From the NCBI RefSeq assembly GCF_003056055.1, contig NZ_PYFP01000002.1:1550001-1614000 (forward strand): a stretch of DNA of 64,000 bases. The letters run 5' to 3'. Positions 48,642 through 58,454 of the stretch are shown one piece after another (positions within the stretch are counted from its first letter, which is position 1; every line of letters starts with the position of its first letter). Source of the DNA: Glaciimonas sp. PCH181. GTDB taxonomy: Bacteria; Pseudomonadota; Gammaproteobacteria; Burkholderiales; Burkholderiaceae_D. Below the pieces are notes generated by a model. It did not search any database, was not told the origin of the DNA, and saw only the letters and a program-made list of their open reading frames with translations. The position numbers were made by a program, and so were the translations under genes.

Positions 48642-50156
48642 TTACTTTTTATCGTCTTTTTTGATGTCGCCGTCTTTAGTCAGATCTTTCGGCAGCGGTT
48701 TCTTGCCATCTTTTTCCGCCGTTGCGTCTTTATCTAACGCAGGTTTTGGGTCCGCTTTGGCAAGTTGAACAGGTAAGCCTTTCAAGTAATTTAAGGCCTG
48801 ATTCAACTGGAAATCGTCTTTCGCGCCAAATTCTAGCGGCTTGCGTTTGCGTGCGAGTGCAATCAGGCGTTGATCTTCTTCCAGTTCGTCTGCTTTTGGT
48901 GCAGCGGCGGTGACCTCGGCTTCTTTGTCCTTGTCGTTGGTCAAATGCTTGGTCAGATCGGCTTCACGTACCCGTAGACCTTTGAGCAAATCACCATCGG
49001 CGTATTCGTCGACTTTCATGTCTGGAACGATGCCTGTGGCCTGAATCGAGCGACCGTTTGGTGTGTAGTAACGGGCAGTCGTCAGCTTGACAGCGGTCTG
49101 GCGATCTGGCGGCAGGGCGACGATCGATTGGACTGAGCCTTTACCGAAAGTTTGCGATCCCATGATGATGGCGCGCTTATAGTCTTGCAATGCGCCAGCG
49201 ACGATTTCAGAGGCGGAAGCAGAGCCGGTATTGACCAACACCACCATTGGGATCTTTTTCACCGCATCCGGCAATTTTGCCAGTCCGTCCATGCCCGGCC
49301 CGGATGAGTAGAATTCCGGCTTGGCGTAGAAAGTTGCTTTTGAGCTTGGTAATTGACCATTGGTGGTAACAACAACCACATCTTTTGGCAAGAACGCGGC
49401 AGAAACCCCGATAGCGCCCGGCAACACGCCGCCCGGATCGTTACGTAAGTCAAGTACCAGACCCTTCATTTTCGGATCTGCGGCGTACATGGCTTCGATC
49501 TTTTTAGCCATGTCGTTGACAGTTGGTTCCTGGAATTGCGTGATGCGTATCCAGCCATAGCCGGGTTCGACTACTTTGGATTTGACGCTCTGGACGCGGA
49601 TTTCCTGGCGCGTGATGGTGATAACAATCGGCTTGTCTTCATCTTTGCGGGCAATCGTCAGTTTGATCTTGGTATTCGGCTCGCCGCGCATGCGCTTGAC
49701 GGCCTGATCCAGTGTCATTCCTTTGATCGGGGTAGAGTCTAGACGGGTGATCAGATCTCCGGCCTTGATGCCCGCGCGATAGGCTGGCGAATCTTCAATC
49801 GGAGAAATGACCTTGACGTAGCCTTCTTCCATGCCGACTTCAATTCCGATGCCGACAAATTTCCCTTGCGTCATTTCACGCAGTTCTTTGTAGCCTTTTT
49901 TGTCCAGATAGGACGAATGCGGGTCAAGCGACGCGACCATGCCCGAGATGGCTTCGGTCAATAGTTTTTTGTCGTCCACCGGCTCGACATAGTCAGATTT
50001 GATTAACCCAAATACGTCGGCAAGTTGCCGCACTTCTTCTAACGGTAATGGCGATGCCGCACTTTTTTGCGCAATAGCGTCAAATTGGATCGAGGCGGCG
50101 ACGCCTGCGACCACGCCTAAACCGATTAGGCTGATATTTTTGAGCTTACTTCCCAT
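48642..50156 (-). CDS. ctpA: C-terminal processing protease CtpA (peptidase S41)
   Basis: 504 residues. An N-terminal membrane segment is followed by a helical domain, a PDZ domain (about 85-165, GKFVGIGIEVGMEEGYV and AGDLITRLD) and the S41 peptidase core: GLVLDLRNDPGG, nucleophile Ser in NTGSASASEIVAGALQDY, and catalytic Lys in GSQTFGKGSVQS. It trims periplasmic proteins, often cell-wall enzymes. The tail after ~440 is acidic-lysine-rich and low-complexity. ATG 50156, preceded by AGGTGA. Only 3 bp after envC, so co-translated. Confidence 0.95.
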   Translation of the reverse strand: MGSKLKNISLIGLGVVAGVAASIQFDAIAQKSAASPLPLEEVRQLADVFGLIKSDYVEPVDDKKLLTEAISGMVASLDPHSSYLDKKGYKELREMTQGKFVGIGIEVGMEEGYVKVISPIEDSPAYRAGIKAGDLITRLDSTPIKGMTLDQAVKRMRGEPNTKIKLTIARKDEDKPIVITITRQEIRVQSVKSKVVEPGYGWIRITQFQEPTVNDMAKKIEAMYAADPKMKGLVLDLRNDPGGVLPGAIGVSAAFLPKDVVVVTTNGQLPSSKATFYAKPEFYSSGPGMDGLAKLPDAVKKIPMVVLVNTGSASASEIVAGALQDYKRAIIMGSQTFGKGSVQSIVALPPDRQTAVKLTTARYYTPNGRSIQATGIVPDMKVDEYADGDLLKGLRVREADLTKHLTNDKDKEAEVTAAAPKADELEEDQRLIALARKRKPLEFGAKDDFQLNQALNYLKGLPVQLAKADPKPALDKDATAEKDGKKPLPKDLTKDGDIKKDDKK

Positions 50157-50159
50157 GTT

Positions 50160-51755
50160 TCACCTAGTAGTTACCCAACTGATGGGGTCAAACGCACGGC
50201 CCTGATGCCGAATTTCAAAGTATAAACCTGATTGTTCGTTGCCGCCGCTGTTACCTGCGTTAGCAATGATATCCCCTGCTTTTACAACATCGCCGGGGCG
50301 TTTCAATAGTGCCTGATTGTTACCGTAAATGGTCATGTATTCGTTGCCATGATCGACAATAATCAGATTGCCGAACCCGCGCAACCAGTCCGCAAACACC
50401 ACCCGGCCTGCCGCAACTGCCTTGACCTCGGTCCCTTCAGGGGCGCGAATGAACACGCCTCTGCTTGCCGGACCATCGCCGCGTTTGCTACCAAATCGAT
50501 TCATCAGATCGCCGCGCAACGGTAAGCGTAACAGACCGCGTAACGATGCAAACGGTTTGCCATAGGCGGTGTCGGGCGAGTTGGCATCCGGCGTCACGTC
50601 ATTGTGCGCTATTGGCGCTGCCGGTGCTGGCGGCGCGGTTGTCGCAGTTTGTGGCGGCGGTTGATCGTCGTCAATCGGGTCTGGGGTAAAGGCGGGCGCT
50701 TTTGCAGGCGGATTTTGGCGCGCTTCCGGGGTCTTCGATTTTTTCGCCAACGCGGCGCGCTCACGCTGGCGTTGTTGCTCCAGCGCACGTGCGGCCTGGG
50801 CTTTTATTTGGGCTTGCGCCTTTGCCAGCGCGGCTGCCTGCGCTTTTGCCAGTTGCTCCTGACGGCGTTGTTCACGCAGGATTGCTTCTGCTTTCTTCTG
50901 AGCTTCTATCAATACCGCCAGCTTATCGACCAAGCCGGCCAGACGTTGTTCGTCGCGCTGCGTTTTACCGACTTCTTTGCGTTGCGCGACAAGTTTGCTG
51001 GAGAGTTGCGTTAGCAGTCCGGCCCGAATGTTCTTTTCCTTTTCTAGCGCGGCCTTTTGAGTGCGTTGTTCGAGTGCTATTTCGTCGAGTTCATTTTTGG
51101 CATTTTGTGTTTCGGCCTGGTTCGCCTCAATCGCCTGTAAGTTGGTGCGCAGCGCTTCGATCAGCTTCGCCTGGGCTTTGGAAACATAGCCCATGTATTG
51201 CAATTCACGATTAATTTGATTCGGATTATCGCCGGACAGCAACAGCTTGATGCGGTCTTCGTTACCGGCCAGATATTGCTGACGCAGCAGAGCGCCCATC
51301 TGGATTTGTTGCGCGGCAACGGTTTTGCTGAGTTCGCTATGTTTTTTTGCTAATGTATTTAATTTGGCCTGGGTCTGCGTTTGTTCGCCGCTAAGGTCGA
51401 AGAGAGCGCGATTCGCGGTAGAGATGGCCGCTTCGGAATCTGCCAACGCATCGGCGGCATCGTCTTTTGCCGTTTCGGTTTGATTAATGTCGCTTTGTAA
51501 TACGTTTAATTTTTGTTGCAGTCCCGCGCGCTCGGCTTCGGCAGCTTGTTTTTGTTTGCTGCGCTCCGTGATTTTTGGGGAGTTGTTGGTCGCGGCAACC
51601 GCCCGTGCATCTAATGCAGGCGCTAATGCCAGCACAAATGCAAGGACGAGCGTCAGCCCGCCAAGCCGCGCTGACTTAGCACCTCTTGGGCGGTCTTGGC
51701 TGCCGCTGCACGCGGCTTCGCGCCCGGCTTGCTGCACCGGGCGATGCGACCTCAT
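50160..51755 (-). CDS. envC: Murein hydrolase activator EnvC family protein
   Basis: 531 residues. A hydrophobic signal region (LTLVLAFVLALAPALDARA) is followed by a long coiled coil (about 65-330, ending in Ala/Gln/Arg-rich repeats), then a Pro-rich linker and a LytM/M23 domain at about 410-531 (NRFGSKRGDG, APEGTEVKAVAAGRVVFADW, FGNLIIVDHGNEYMTIYG). The zinc ligand H-x-D is lacking at RGVFI, so it is a degenerate LytM that activates amidases rather than cutting, as in EnvC. It is needed for daughter cell separation. No good RBS; 11 bp after gpmA. Confidence 0.92.
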   Translation of the reverse strand: MRSHRPVQQAGREAACSGSQDRPRGAKSARLGGLTLVLAFVLALAPALDARAVAATNNSPKITERSKQKQAAEAERAGLQQKLNVLQSDINQTETAKDDAADALADSEAAISTANRALFDLSGEQTQTQAKLNTLAKKHSELSKTVAAQQIQMGALLRQQYLAGNEDRIKLLLSGDNPNQINRELQYMGYVSKAQAKLIEALRTNLQAIEANQAETQNAKNELDEIALEQRTQKAALEKEKNIRAGLLTQLSSKLVAQRKEVGKTQRDEQRLAGLVDKLAVLIEAQKKAEAILREQRRQEQLAKAQAAALAKAQAQIKAQAARALEQQRQRERAALAKKSKTPEARQNPPAKAPAFTPDPIDDDQPPPQTATTAPPAPAAPIAHNDVTPDANSPDTAYGKPFASLRGLLRLPLRGDLMNRFGSKRGDGPASRGVFIRAPEGTEVKAVAAGRVVFADWLRGFGNLIIVDHGNEYMTIYGNNQALLKRPGDVVKAGDIIANAGNSGGNEQSGLYFEIRHQGRAFDPISWVTTR

Positions 51756-51766
51756 CAGGGCGATAT

Positions 51767-52513
51767 TTATTTCGCTTTCCCCTGATTGGCAACTGCGTTC
51801 ATTGCTGCGGCAATGGCAGCTTGATCGCCCAGATAGTAGCTCTTGATCGGCTTTAGATCAGCGTCTAGCTCATAGACGAGTGGCTGACCATTCGGGACAT
51901 TCAGGCCGACGATGTCGTCGTCGCTGATGCCATCCAGCATTTTGATCAGCGCACGCAGGCTGTTGCCGTGGGCAGAGATGATGATGCGCTTACCTGATCG
52001 AATGGCTGGTGCAATGGTGTCGTTCCATGCTGGCAGCACGCGGGCAACGGTGTCTTTCAGGCATTCGGTCAGCGGAATTTCTTCACGCGCCAGATTGGCG
52101 TAACGTGGATCGTCATACGAAGCGCGCGGATCGTTTTCATCCAGCTTGAGCGGCGGCGTATCGTAGCTGCGGCGCCATACCATTACTTGTTCATCGCCAT
52201 ATTTAGCGGCTGTCTCAGCCTTGTTCAGCCCTTGCAGCGCGCCGTAGTGGCGCTCATTCAAGCGCCAGTCATGTTGTACTGGCAGCCACATCAAGTCCAT
52301 CTCATCAAGCGTGCCCCAGAGCGTACGGATGGCGCGCTTAAGCACCGAGGTGTACGCCAGATCGAACGTGAAACCGGCTTCCTTGAGCAGTTTGCCCGCT
52401 TGTTTGGCTTCAGCCAGTCCTTTTTCGGTCAGATCGACATCTACCCAGCCGGTGAAGCGGTTAGCCAGATTCCAGGTGGATTCGCCGTGGCGCATCAATA
52501 CAATTTTATACAT
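51767..52513 (-). CDS. gpmA: 2,3-bisphosphoglycerate-dependent phosphoglycerate mutase
   Basis: 248 residues, the standard GpmA length. Interconverts 3- and 2-phosphoglycerate in glycolysis. [10 protein letters not shown] with phospho-acceptor H9, [22 protein letters not shown] and [15 protein letters not shown] carry the conserved histidines and arginines. First gene of a unit with envC and ctpA. Confidence 0.96.
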   Translation of the reverse strand: MYKIVLMRHGESTWNLANRFTGWVDVDLTEKGLAEAKQAGKLLKEAGFTFDLAYTSVLKRAIRTLWGTLDEMDLMWLPVQHDWRLNERHYGALQGLNKAETAAKYGDEQVMVWRRSYDTPPLKLDENDPRASYDDPRYANLAREEIPLTECLKDTVARVLPAWNDTIAPAIRSGKRIIISAHGNSLRALIKMLDGISDDDIVGLNVPNGQPLVYELDADLKPIKSYYLGDQAAIAAAMNAVANQGKAK

Positions 52514-52640
52514 AGGTGCAATAAGGGGAGTAGTGAAAAAAGGGTCAGAAAAAAATCATTGCAGGCTAACCAATACGAATTGGGTGGCGCTTCAGCTTCT
52601 ATTTTATAATGTCGCGATTAACTAATACCATTGGATCACT

Positions 52641-53042
52641 GTGAAATTCTTGATTGATAATATTTTTGTGCTCGGATTGGTCATTTTGTCTGGCGGAGCA
52701 CTGATTTTCCCGCTATTGCAACGACGCGGGAGCAAAGTAACAACATTGCAAGCAACACAACTGATTAATCAAGGAAAGACGTTAGTCCTTGATGTACGCG
52801 ATGCAGAGGGATTTTCTGCCGGTCATTTAATTGATTCGAAAAACATCCCTTTGAAAGACCTGACTACCCGTTTGGTCGAAATTGAAAAATTCAAAGCCAA
52901 AAACGTTATTGTAGTGTGTCAGACAGGTACACAAGCATCTAAAGCCACTGCGCAACTTACTAAAGCTGGTTTCGCGCAGGTCTATAGCCTCGACGGTGGC
53001 ATTGCAAGCTGGCAAACGCAAGGTCTGCCGACTATTAAATAA
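52641..53042 (+). CDS. Membrane-anchored rhodanese-domain protein
   Basis: 133 residues from GTG 52641. One N-terminal membrane segment (FVLGLVILSGGALIFPLLQ) and a rhodanese domain with LVLDVRDAEGFSAGHLIDS and the active-site loop VVCQTGTQASKA. A sulfurtransferase that may hold persulfide at the cytoplasmic face of the membrane. It is followed 16 bp later by grxC. Confidence 0.88.
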   Translation: MKFLIDNIFVLGLVILSGGALIFPLLQRRGSKVTTLQATQLINQGKTLVLDVRDAEGFSAGHLIDSKNIPLKDLTTRLVEIEKFKAKNVIVVCQTGTQASKATAQLTKAGFAQVYSLDGGIASWQTQGLPTIK

Positions 53043-53058
53043 CGACAAAGAGAACCCT

Positions 53059-53322
53059 ATGACGGCCCATGTTTTAATGTACAGCACCGCTGTTTGCCCT
53101 TATTGCATACGTGCAGAACAGCTGCTGAAATCCCGCGGCGTCGACAATATCGAGAAGGTTCGTATTGATCTTGACCCGCAACAGCGCGACGAAATGATGA
53201 AAAAGACCGGACGTCGCACTGTTCCGCAAATTTATATCGGTGAAACCCATGTCGGCGGCTTCGATGATTTGAGCGCGCTTGATCACGGAGGAAAATTACT
53301 GCCTCTGCTGCAAGGTCCTTAA
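53059..53322 (+). CDS. grxC: Glutaredoxin 3
   Basis: 87 residues from ATG 53059. Redox motif CPYC at C13-C16, TVPQIYIGETHVGGFDDL for glutathione binding. It reduces disulfides and mixed disulfides with glutathione. A rhodanese-grxC-secB block is a conserved betaproteobacterial arrangement. Confidence 0.95.
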   Translation: MTAHVLMYSTAVCPYCIRAEQLLKSRGVDNIEKVRIDLDPQQRDEMMKKTGRRTVPQIYIGETHVGGFDDLSALDHGGKLLPLLQGP

Positions 53323-53554
53323 GTTCTGAGCAAATTGTTGGGAACCGATCTGATGTTTTATGGCCTGATGAATAACAAGCAAGTTTGAGGCGATGTAGCA
53401 ATCCGGACATGCGCATTTTGCTTTGCTTGCTGTTTGGACCTTCGAAATAGCGAAGACCTCAATGGCAAACAGATTCCAGGGTCGTATTAATTGTTGCAAT
53501 AACCATTCTATGGCTGGCACATACTAGCCATCTTACATTTACCGAAAGAGTTTT

Positions 53555-54070
53555 ATGGCCGACGAAATTATTCAAACAGCAACTACCGAGACAAACGATC
53601 AACCAGTATTTCAGATCCAACGTGTGTATCTGAAAGATTTGTCGCTTGAGCAGCCAAATTCCCCAGCTATTTTTCTTGAGCAAGATGCGCCGCAAATCGA
53701 AGTAGCGGTTGACGTTGGTGCTGAAGCATTGGCTGAAGGTATATTCGAATCGACGGTGACGATTACAGTCACTGCCAAGATCAAAGACAAAGTCGCGTTT
53801 CTGGTCGAAGGCAAGCAAGCTGGTATTTTTGAAGTACGCAACATCCCTGCTGAACAGCTAGATCCATTGTTAGGTATCGGTTGCCCGAATATTGTTTATC
53901 CTTATTTGCGCGCTAACATCGCCGATGCAATCACCCGTGCTGGTTTCCCACCGATTCATCTGGCGGAAATCAACTTTGAAGTGTTTTATCAGCAACGTAC
54001 CCAAGCGCTGGCTGAGAACCAGGGAAGCAAAGACAGTATTGCGGTAGACGGCAGCAACACAATCAACTAA
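53555..54070 (+). CDS. secB: Protein-export chaperone SecB
   Basis: 171 residues. [75 protein letters not shown] blocks are diagnostic (shown here in short pieces: [26 protein letters not shown]). It holds precursors unfolded and passes them to SecA. 232 bp after grxC with no terminator. An 8-bp hairpin without a U run follows the gene at 54098-54120. Confidence 0.96.
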   Translation: MADEIIQTATTETNDQPVFQIQRVYLKDLSLEQPNSPAIFLEQDAPQIEVAVDVGAEALAEGIFESTVTITVTAKIKDKVAFLVEGKQAGIFEVRNIPAEQLDPLLGIGCPNIVYPYLRANIADAITRAGFPPIHLAEINFEVFYQQRTQALAENQGSKDSIAVDGSNTIN

Positions 54071-54209
54071 GAGCAGGTTTTTTAGTATTAGTGTTAAGCC
54101 GCCCAGATAACGTGGGCGGCGCGCTGCTGGCATTATTTGTCGCTTGCAAGAATAATGATGGTGGTTTGCCAGTTGTTCGGACGGACGCGCAGTAAGTGGA
54201 GACGATGGA

Positions 54210-54668
54210 ATGAAATGTATTCGCTTGACCAGTATGGTAATGGCGTCGGCGCTGGTGGTGTTAGGCACGGGTGGCACGGCACATGCGCTTGATTTCAAGG
54301 CAGTTGGCGCGGCACCGGTTGTGTTCTACGATGCTCCATCCGAAAAAGGCCGACGTGTAGCCGTAGCACCACGCGGCATGCCGGTCGAAGTTGTTCTGAC
54401 CTATGGCGAGTGGACCAAAGTGCGTGATTCTAGCGGTGACTTATCGTGGGTGCAATCGAGTGGGCTGGTTGGCAAGCGTAACTTACAGGTTAAGGTCGCC
54501 AACGCCAAGATTCGGGCGAATCCGAACGATACCGCAGCGGAAGTATTTAGCGCCGATAAAGGGGTTTTGCTGGAACTGGTCGAGCCTGGTGCATCCGGTT
54601 GGATCAAAGTGCGGCACCGCGACGGTCAGAGCGGCTATGTAAAAGCGACTGAAGTTTGGGGTAATTAA
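54210..54668 (+). CDS. SH3-domain exported protein
   Basis: 152 residues; GGAG lies 7-11 bases before ATG 54210. Signal peptide (LTSMVMASALVVLGTGGTAHA) then two bacterial SH3b-like repeats: VVFYDAPSEKGRRVAVAPRGM...WTKVRDSSGDLSWVQS and VKVANAKIRANPNDTAAEVFS...KVRHRDGQSGYVKATEVW. Likely binds cell-wall peptides in the periplasm. In related genomes it lies between secB and gpsA. Function uncharacterised. Confidence 0.83.
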   Translation: MKCIRLTSMVMASALVVLGTGGTAHALDFKAVGAAPVVFYDAPSEKGRRVAVAPRGMPVEVVLTYGEWTKVRDSSGDLSWVQSSGLVGKRNLQVKVANAKIRANPNDTAAEVFSADKGVLLELVEPGASGWIKVRHRDGQSGYVKATEVWGN

Positions 54669-54914
54669 GTAAGGCAAGTTCAGAAGCGAAGCGCTGGCTG
54701 AATTGCGAACGATGACCAACGATAGGACGGTTTTTATTTACCCCCGCGTTAGCTGATCGGCTTCGTCAACGCGGCGGAGTGGGTTATACCATTTGCTGTC
54801 GCTTCCGCCGACGTTGATATTCAACGATTTCGCGGCCGTATTTCTCGTTGTTCTTATTCCCCTCCCACCATTTTTATTAGACGATTGATCTCTGTGTCCG
54901 CTGATTCCACACCC

Positions 54915-55925
54915 ATGAATATCACGATCCTCGGCGCTGGCGCATGGGGCTCTGCGCTGGCGATCGCGTTAGCGCAACGTCACAACGTATTGTTGTGGGG
55001 ACGCAATGAAAAAATGATCGCGGCCGCGTCAGCGCAGCGCGAGAATGTGATTTATCTACCCGGTTTACACTTGCCCGCCACATTGATTGTGACCGCTGAT
55101 TTTGCGCAAGCTATCGATCATGTGAGTCCGCATGCTAATGCAAATGATAGCCTGTTGATCGTTGCGTCATCCGTCGCTGGAATCCGGTCACTGGCGGAGC
55201 AATTGCGGGATTTACCGATACCGAATATCGTCTGGTTATGCAAAGGCTTTGAAGAACAAACGCGTTTGCTGCCGCATCAGATCGTCCGGCAAGTATTGGG
55301 AGACGCCATTCCTGCAGGTGCACTTTCTGGGCCGTCGTTTGCGCAGGAAGTTGCGCACGGAATGCCTTGCGCGTTGGCGATTGCAACCGATCATCCAGCG
55401 CTTTCCGAGCGCGTAGTGGCAGCGGTGCATGGCGGCAATATTCGCGTCTATTCAACCGATGATATGGTCGGTGTCGAAGTTGGCGGTGCGGTTAAAAATA
55501 TCATGGCGATTGCCACCGGGATTGCCGATGGATTAAATCTCGGACTAAATGCTCGTGCGGCCTTAATTACGCGTGGGCTTGCTGAAATTACGCGACTTGG
55601 TATCGCGCTGGGTGGGCGGAGCGAAACTTTTATGGGCTTGTCTGGCGTGGGGGATTTGATTCTTACCTGCACTGGCGATCTGTCGCGTAATCGCAAAGTC
55701 GGTCTCGGTTTAGCGCGCGGTAAAAGTCTGGCAGACGTCGTGGCAGAGTTAGGCCACGTAGCAGAAGGCGTGCGCTGCGCCGCTGCGGTACGTGCGTTAG
55801 CGCAGGAGCGTGGCGTCGATATGCCGATTACTAATGCGGTGGCGGGGGTGTTGTTTGACGGTGATGCGCCTGCGGCAATGGTGGAGTTGCTGCTTGCGCG
55901 GACTCCCCGTGAAGAGTCTGCCTAA
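54915..55925 (+). CDS. gpsA: Glycerol-3-phosphate dehydrogenase [NAD(P)+]
   Basis: 336 residues from ATG 54915; a TTG at 54885 and a GTG at 54894 are in frame, but the conserved start is [16 protein letters not shown]. The NAD-binding GAGAWG, the catalytic region with [14 protein letters not shown] (Lys of VKN) and [11 protein letters not shown] are conserved. It makes glycerol 3-phosphate for phospholipids from dihydroxyacetone phosphate. Confidence 0.95.
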   Translation: MNITILGAGAWGSALAIALAQRHNVLLWGRNEKMIAAASAQRENVIYLPGLHLPATLIVTADFAQAIDHVSPHANANDSLLIVASSVAGIRSLAEQLRDLPIPNIVWLCKGFEEQTRLLPHQIVRQVLGDAIPAGALSGPSFAQEVAHGMPCALAIATDHPALSERVVAAVHGGNIRVYSTDDMVGVEVGGAVKNIMAIATGIADGLNLGLNARAALITRGLAEITRLGIALGGRSETFMGLSGVGDLILTCTGDLSRNRKVGLGLARGKSLADVVAELGHVAEGVRCAAAVRALAQERGVDMPITNAVAGVLFDGDAPAAMVELLLARTPREESA

Positions 55926-56062
55926 ATTCGGAGATGACTAATTGAAAATTGAAGCTATTTTTTTCATGTTGTGCCTGACTTGAGATTACTTCAGCGATAT
56001 CTATTATTCCTAATCAGCCGATGACATGGCGGTTAATCTTTGTTTTTAATAGCGCAGAAAAT

Positions 56063-56107
56063 AAAACAGGATGCGATTGCAGCAATTGCAATCGCATCCT
56101 GTTTTCT
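56063..56107. terminator. Bidirectional terminator between gpsA and hslU
   Basis: AAAACAGGATGCGATTGC / GCAATCGCATCCTGTTTT, 18 bp perfect, loop AGCAATT. T/A flanked on both sides, between convergent genes. Confidence 0.88.
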
Positions 56108-56124
56108 ATTTGCCGCGTAGATTT

Positions 56125-57477
56125 TTACAGCACGTAACGCGATAAGTCCTCATTCACAGCCAGCGCGCCAAGTCTTAAATCGACATACGCAGCATCGATC
56201 TTCAAATGTTTTTCGCTGGTATTCGTGGCAGCGTACGATATCTCTTCGAGCATTTTTTCCATCACGGTATGCAGACGACGAGCACCGATATTCTCAGTTT
56301 TTTCGTTGACCGAAAAAGCGATTTCCGCCATCCGTGTAATGCCTTCAGCTACAAACTCCAACGTCACGCCTTCGGTGGCGAGCAATGCTTCATATTGCGT
56401 CGTCAGACAAGCATCGGTGCCAGTCAAAATGCGCTCAAAATCGGCAATCGATAGCGAGTCTAGTTCTACCCGAATCGGGAAGCGACCTTGTAGTTCCGGG
56501 ATCAAATCAGATGGCTTAGCCAAGTGAAATGCACCCGATGCAATGAACAAAATATGATCGGTTTTGATCATCCCGTACTTGGTATTAACAGTCGTACCTT
56601 CCACCAGCGGCAACAGATCGCGTTGCACGCCAGCACGGGAAACATCGGCACCGCCGTTTTGCGAGCGAGTGGCAATTTTATCGATCTCATCCAAAAATAC
56701 GATACCGTTTTGCTCGACGTTAAAGATGGCTTTTTGTTTTAGCTCATCTTCGTTGAGCAGTTTCGACGCTTCTTCTTCGATTAGCAGTTTAAGTGCATCC
56801 TTGATCTTGACCTTGCGGCTTTTCTTGCGGCTGTTACCCATGCCGGAGAACATCGACTTGATCTGCTCCGTCATTTCTTCCATGCCGGGCGGTGCCATGA
56901 TCTCCATCTGTGGCGCGCTTTCTGCCAATTCGATTTCGATTTCACGGTCATCAAGTGAGCCTTCGCGCAGACGTTTGCGGAATGTCTGGCGGGTGCTATT
57001 GCCTTTGTCCTTATTGTCGGTGTCGGTAGGCGTATCTTGCTCTGGATGAAAACCAAAGTCGCGTGCTGGCGGAACCAGAATATCGATCACTCGATCTTCC
57101 GCAGCATCTTCGGCGCGTGATCTTAATTTAGCCATCTCGAATTCTCGGGTTTGCTTGATGCCGATATCGATCAGGTCACGAATGATGGTTTCGACGTCGC
57201 GACCCACATAGCCGACTTCGGTAAATTTGGTCGCTTCGACTTTGATAAAGGGCGCATTGGCCAATTTTGCCAGACGTCGTGCGATTTCGGTTTTGCCGAC
57301 GCCGGTAGGGCCGATCATCAAAATATTCTTCGGCGTGATTTCGTGGCGTAGCGGTTCGGCAACTTGCTGACGACGCCAGCGGTTACGCAGCGCAATCGCT
57401 ACCGCGCGTTTGGCTTTATCTTGTCCGACTACATGTTTGTCGAGTTCAGAAACGATCTCTTGTGGGGTCATATTCAT
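56125..57477 (-). CDS. hslU: ATP-dependent protease ATPase subunit HslU
   Basis: 450 residues from ATG 57477 ([19 protein letters not shown]). AAA+ unfoldase of HslVU: Walker [10 protein letters not shown], pore motif GYVGRD, Walker [12 protein letters not shown], and sensor residues in a C-terminal domain. The variable I-domain (about 110-240) is charged. It threads substrates into HslV. A longer frame starts 12 codons earlier but without homology. hslV precedes it, 133 bp upstream. Confidence 0.96.
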   Translation of the reverse strand: MNMTPQEIVSELDKHVVGQDKAKRAVAIALRNRWRRQQVAEPLRHEITPKNILMIGPTGVGKTEIARRLAKLANAPFIKVEATKFTEVGYVGRDVETIIRDLIDIGIKQTREFEMAKLRSRAEDAAEDRVIDILVPPARDFGFHPEQDTPTDTDNKDKGNSTRQTFRKRLREGSLDDREIEIELAESAPQMEIMAPPGMEEMTEQIKSMFSGMGNSRKKSRKVKIKDALKLLIEEEASKLLNEDELKQKAIFNVEQNGIVFLDEIDKIATRSQNGGADVSRAGVQRDLLPLVEGTTVNTKYGMIKTDHILFIASGAFHLAKPSDLIPELQGRFPIRVELDSLSIADFERILTGTDACLTTQYEALLATEGVTLEFVAEGITRMAEIAFSVNEKTENIGARRLHTVMEKMLEEISYAATNTSEKHLKIDAAYVDLRLGALAVNEDLSRYVL

Positions 57478-57610
57478 ATTTTTCGGTTCCGTGTAAGTGC
57501 CAATCCGTCGCATCTTTCATAGCTGCGTAATGTCGTCGCCTGGTCGTCGCTTCAATAGTGTCTATCGAAGGATATTGTTACGCCCAAGCGCATCATCTGG
57601 TCGGACGGAT

Positions 57611-58147
57611 TTAATTAAGGGTTTCGATAATGTGCGATTGGTTGGTATAAATACAAAGATCACCAGCAATCACGAGCGATTTTTTGACGATTTCTGGAGG
57701 CGTCAGATCAGTGTTGTCGTGCAAGGCTTTCGCAGCAGATTGCGCGAAAGTGCCGCCTGAACCAATCGCACCGATGCCGTCTGTCGGTTCCAGCACGTCG
57801 CCATTGCCGGTGATGACCAGAGTAGTATCGCGATCTGCGGTGAGTAGCATCGCTTCAAGTCGACGCAACATGCGATCGGTGCGCCATTCTTTGGCCAGAT
57901 CGACCGAAGCGCGCATCAAATTGCCTTGATGCTTCTCTAATTTTGCTTCAAATAAATCCAGAAGAGTGAAGGCATCGGCAGTGCCGCCGGCAAATCCAAC
58001 CAGTACTTTACCTTGATACAGCGTGCGCACTTTCCGCGCAGTACCTTTCATCACGACGTTACCGAGGGTGACCTGCCCATCTCCTCCTAATGCAACGGAA
58101 TTCCCGCGTCGCACTGAAAGGATTGTGGTGCCATGAAATTGTTCCAT
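57611..58147 (-). CDS. hslV: ATP-dependent protease peptidase subunit HslV
   Basis: 178 residues. The catalytic threonine T7 (GTTILSVRR) is exposed after removal of a short propeptide; [30 protein letters not shown] and [15 protein letters not shown] are family signatures. It forms the proteolytic dodecamer with HslU. Its expression is probably heat-shock controlled by the promoter at 58283-58310. Confidence 0.96.
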   Translation of the reverse strand: MEQFHGTTILSVRRGNSVALGGDGQVTLGNVVMKGTARKVRTLYQGKVLVGFAGGTADAFTLLDLFEAKLEKHQGNLMRASVDLAKEWRTDRMLRRLEAMLLTADRDTTLVITGNGDVLEPTDGIGAIGSGGTFAQSAAKALHDNTDLTPPEIVKKSLVIAGDLCIYTNQSHIIETLN

Positions 58148-58212
58148 TTTGTCTGCCTAAAAAAAGCGGACCGAGCGTGTTGCAGTTTGACAAACTGGAC
58201 GAACGGACCAGC

Positions 58213-58310
58213 CATGCGGCGTCCGGATGTCGGACGTCGTCGCATGTTTGCTAGCGCATAATAACGCGGCGCGTAGTTAAAAAAATGGGGGCGGCGGGCG
58301 TGATTACAAG
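58213..58310 (-). promoter_or_regulatory. Sigma-32-type promoter and 5'UTR hairpin of hslVU
   Basis: On the minus strand CTTGTAA (58310-58304), a 13-bp spacer and CCCCATTT (58290-58283) match the heat-shock consensus CTTGAAA-N13-CCCCATnT well. Downstream in the leader, CATGCG...CGTCC (58213-58224) pairs with GGACG...CGCATG (58232-58246) in a hairpin, as in the structured E. coli hslVU leader. The predicted leader is about 130 nt. The rest of the 307-bp gap 58148-58454 holds no gene. Confidence 0.72.
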
Positions 58311-58454
58311 CGTGTTTTTTTGCGAATTAAACCAGTTTTGTCGTTACACAGGTCTACTTGTTAACGTCTGAATAATGTTGGTGCAACGATGCCATCTCTA
58401 GCGATGATAGCAACTATTTATGAAGGTAGTTTTAACGCTTTGCTGTCTAAATGC

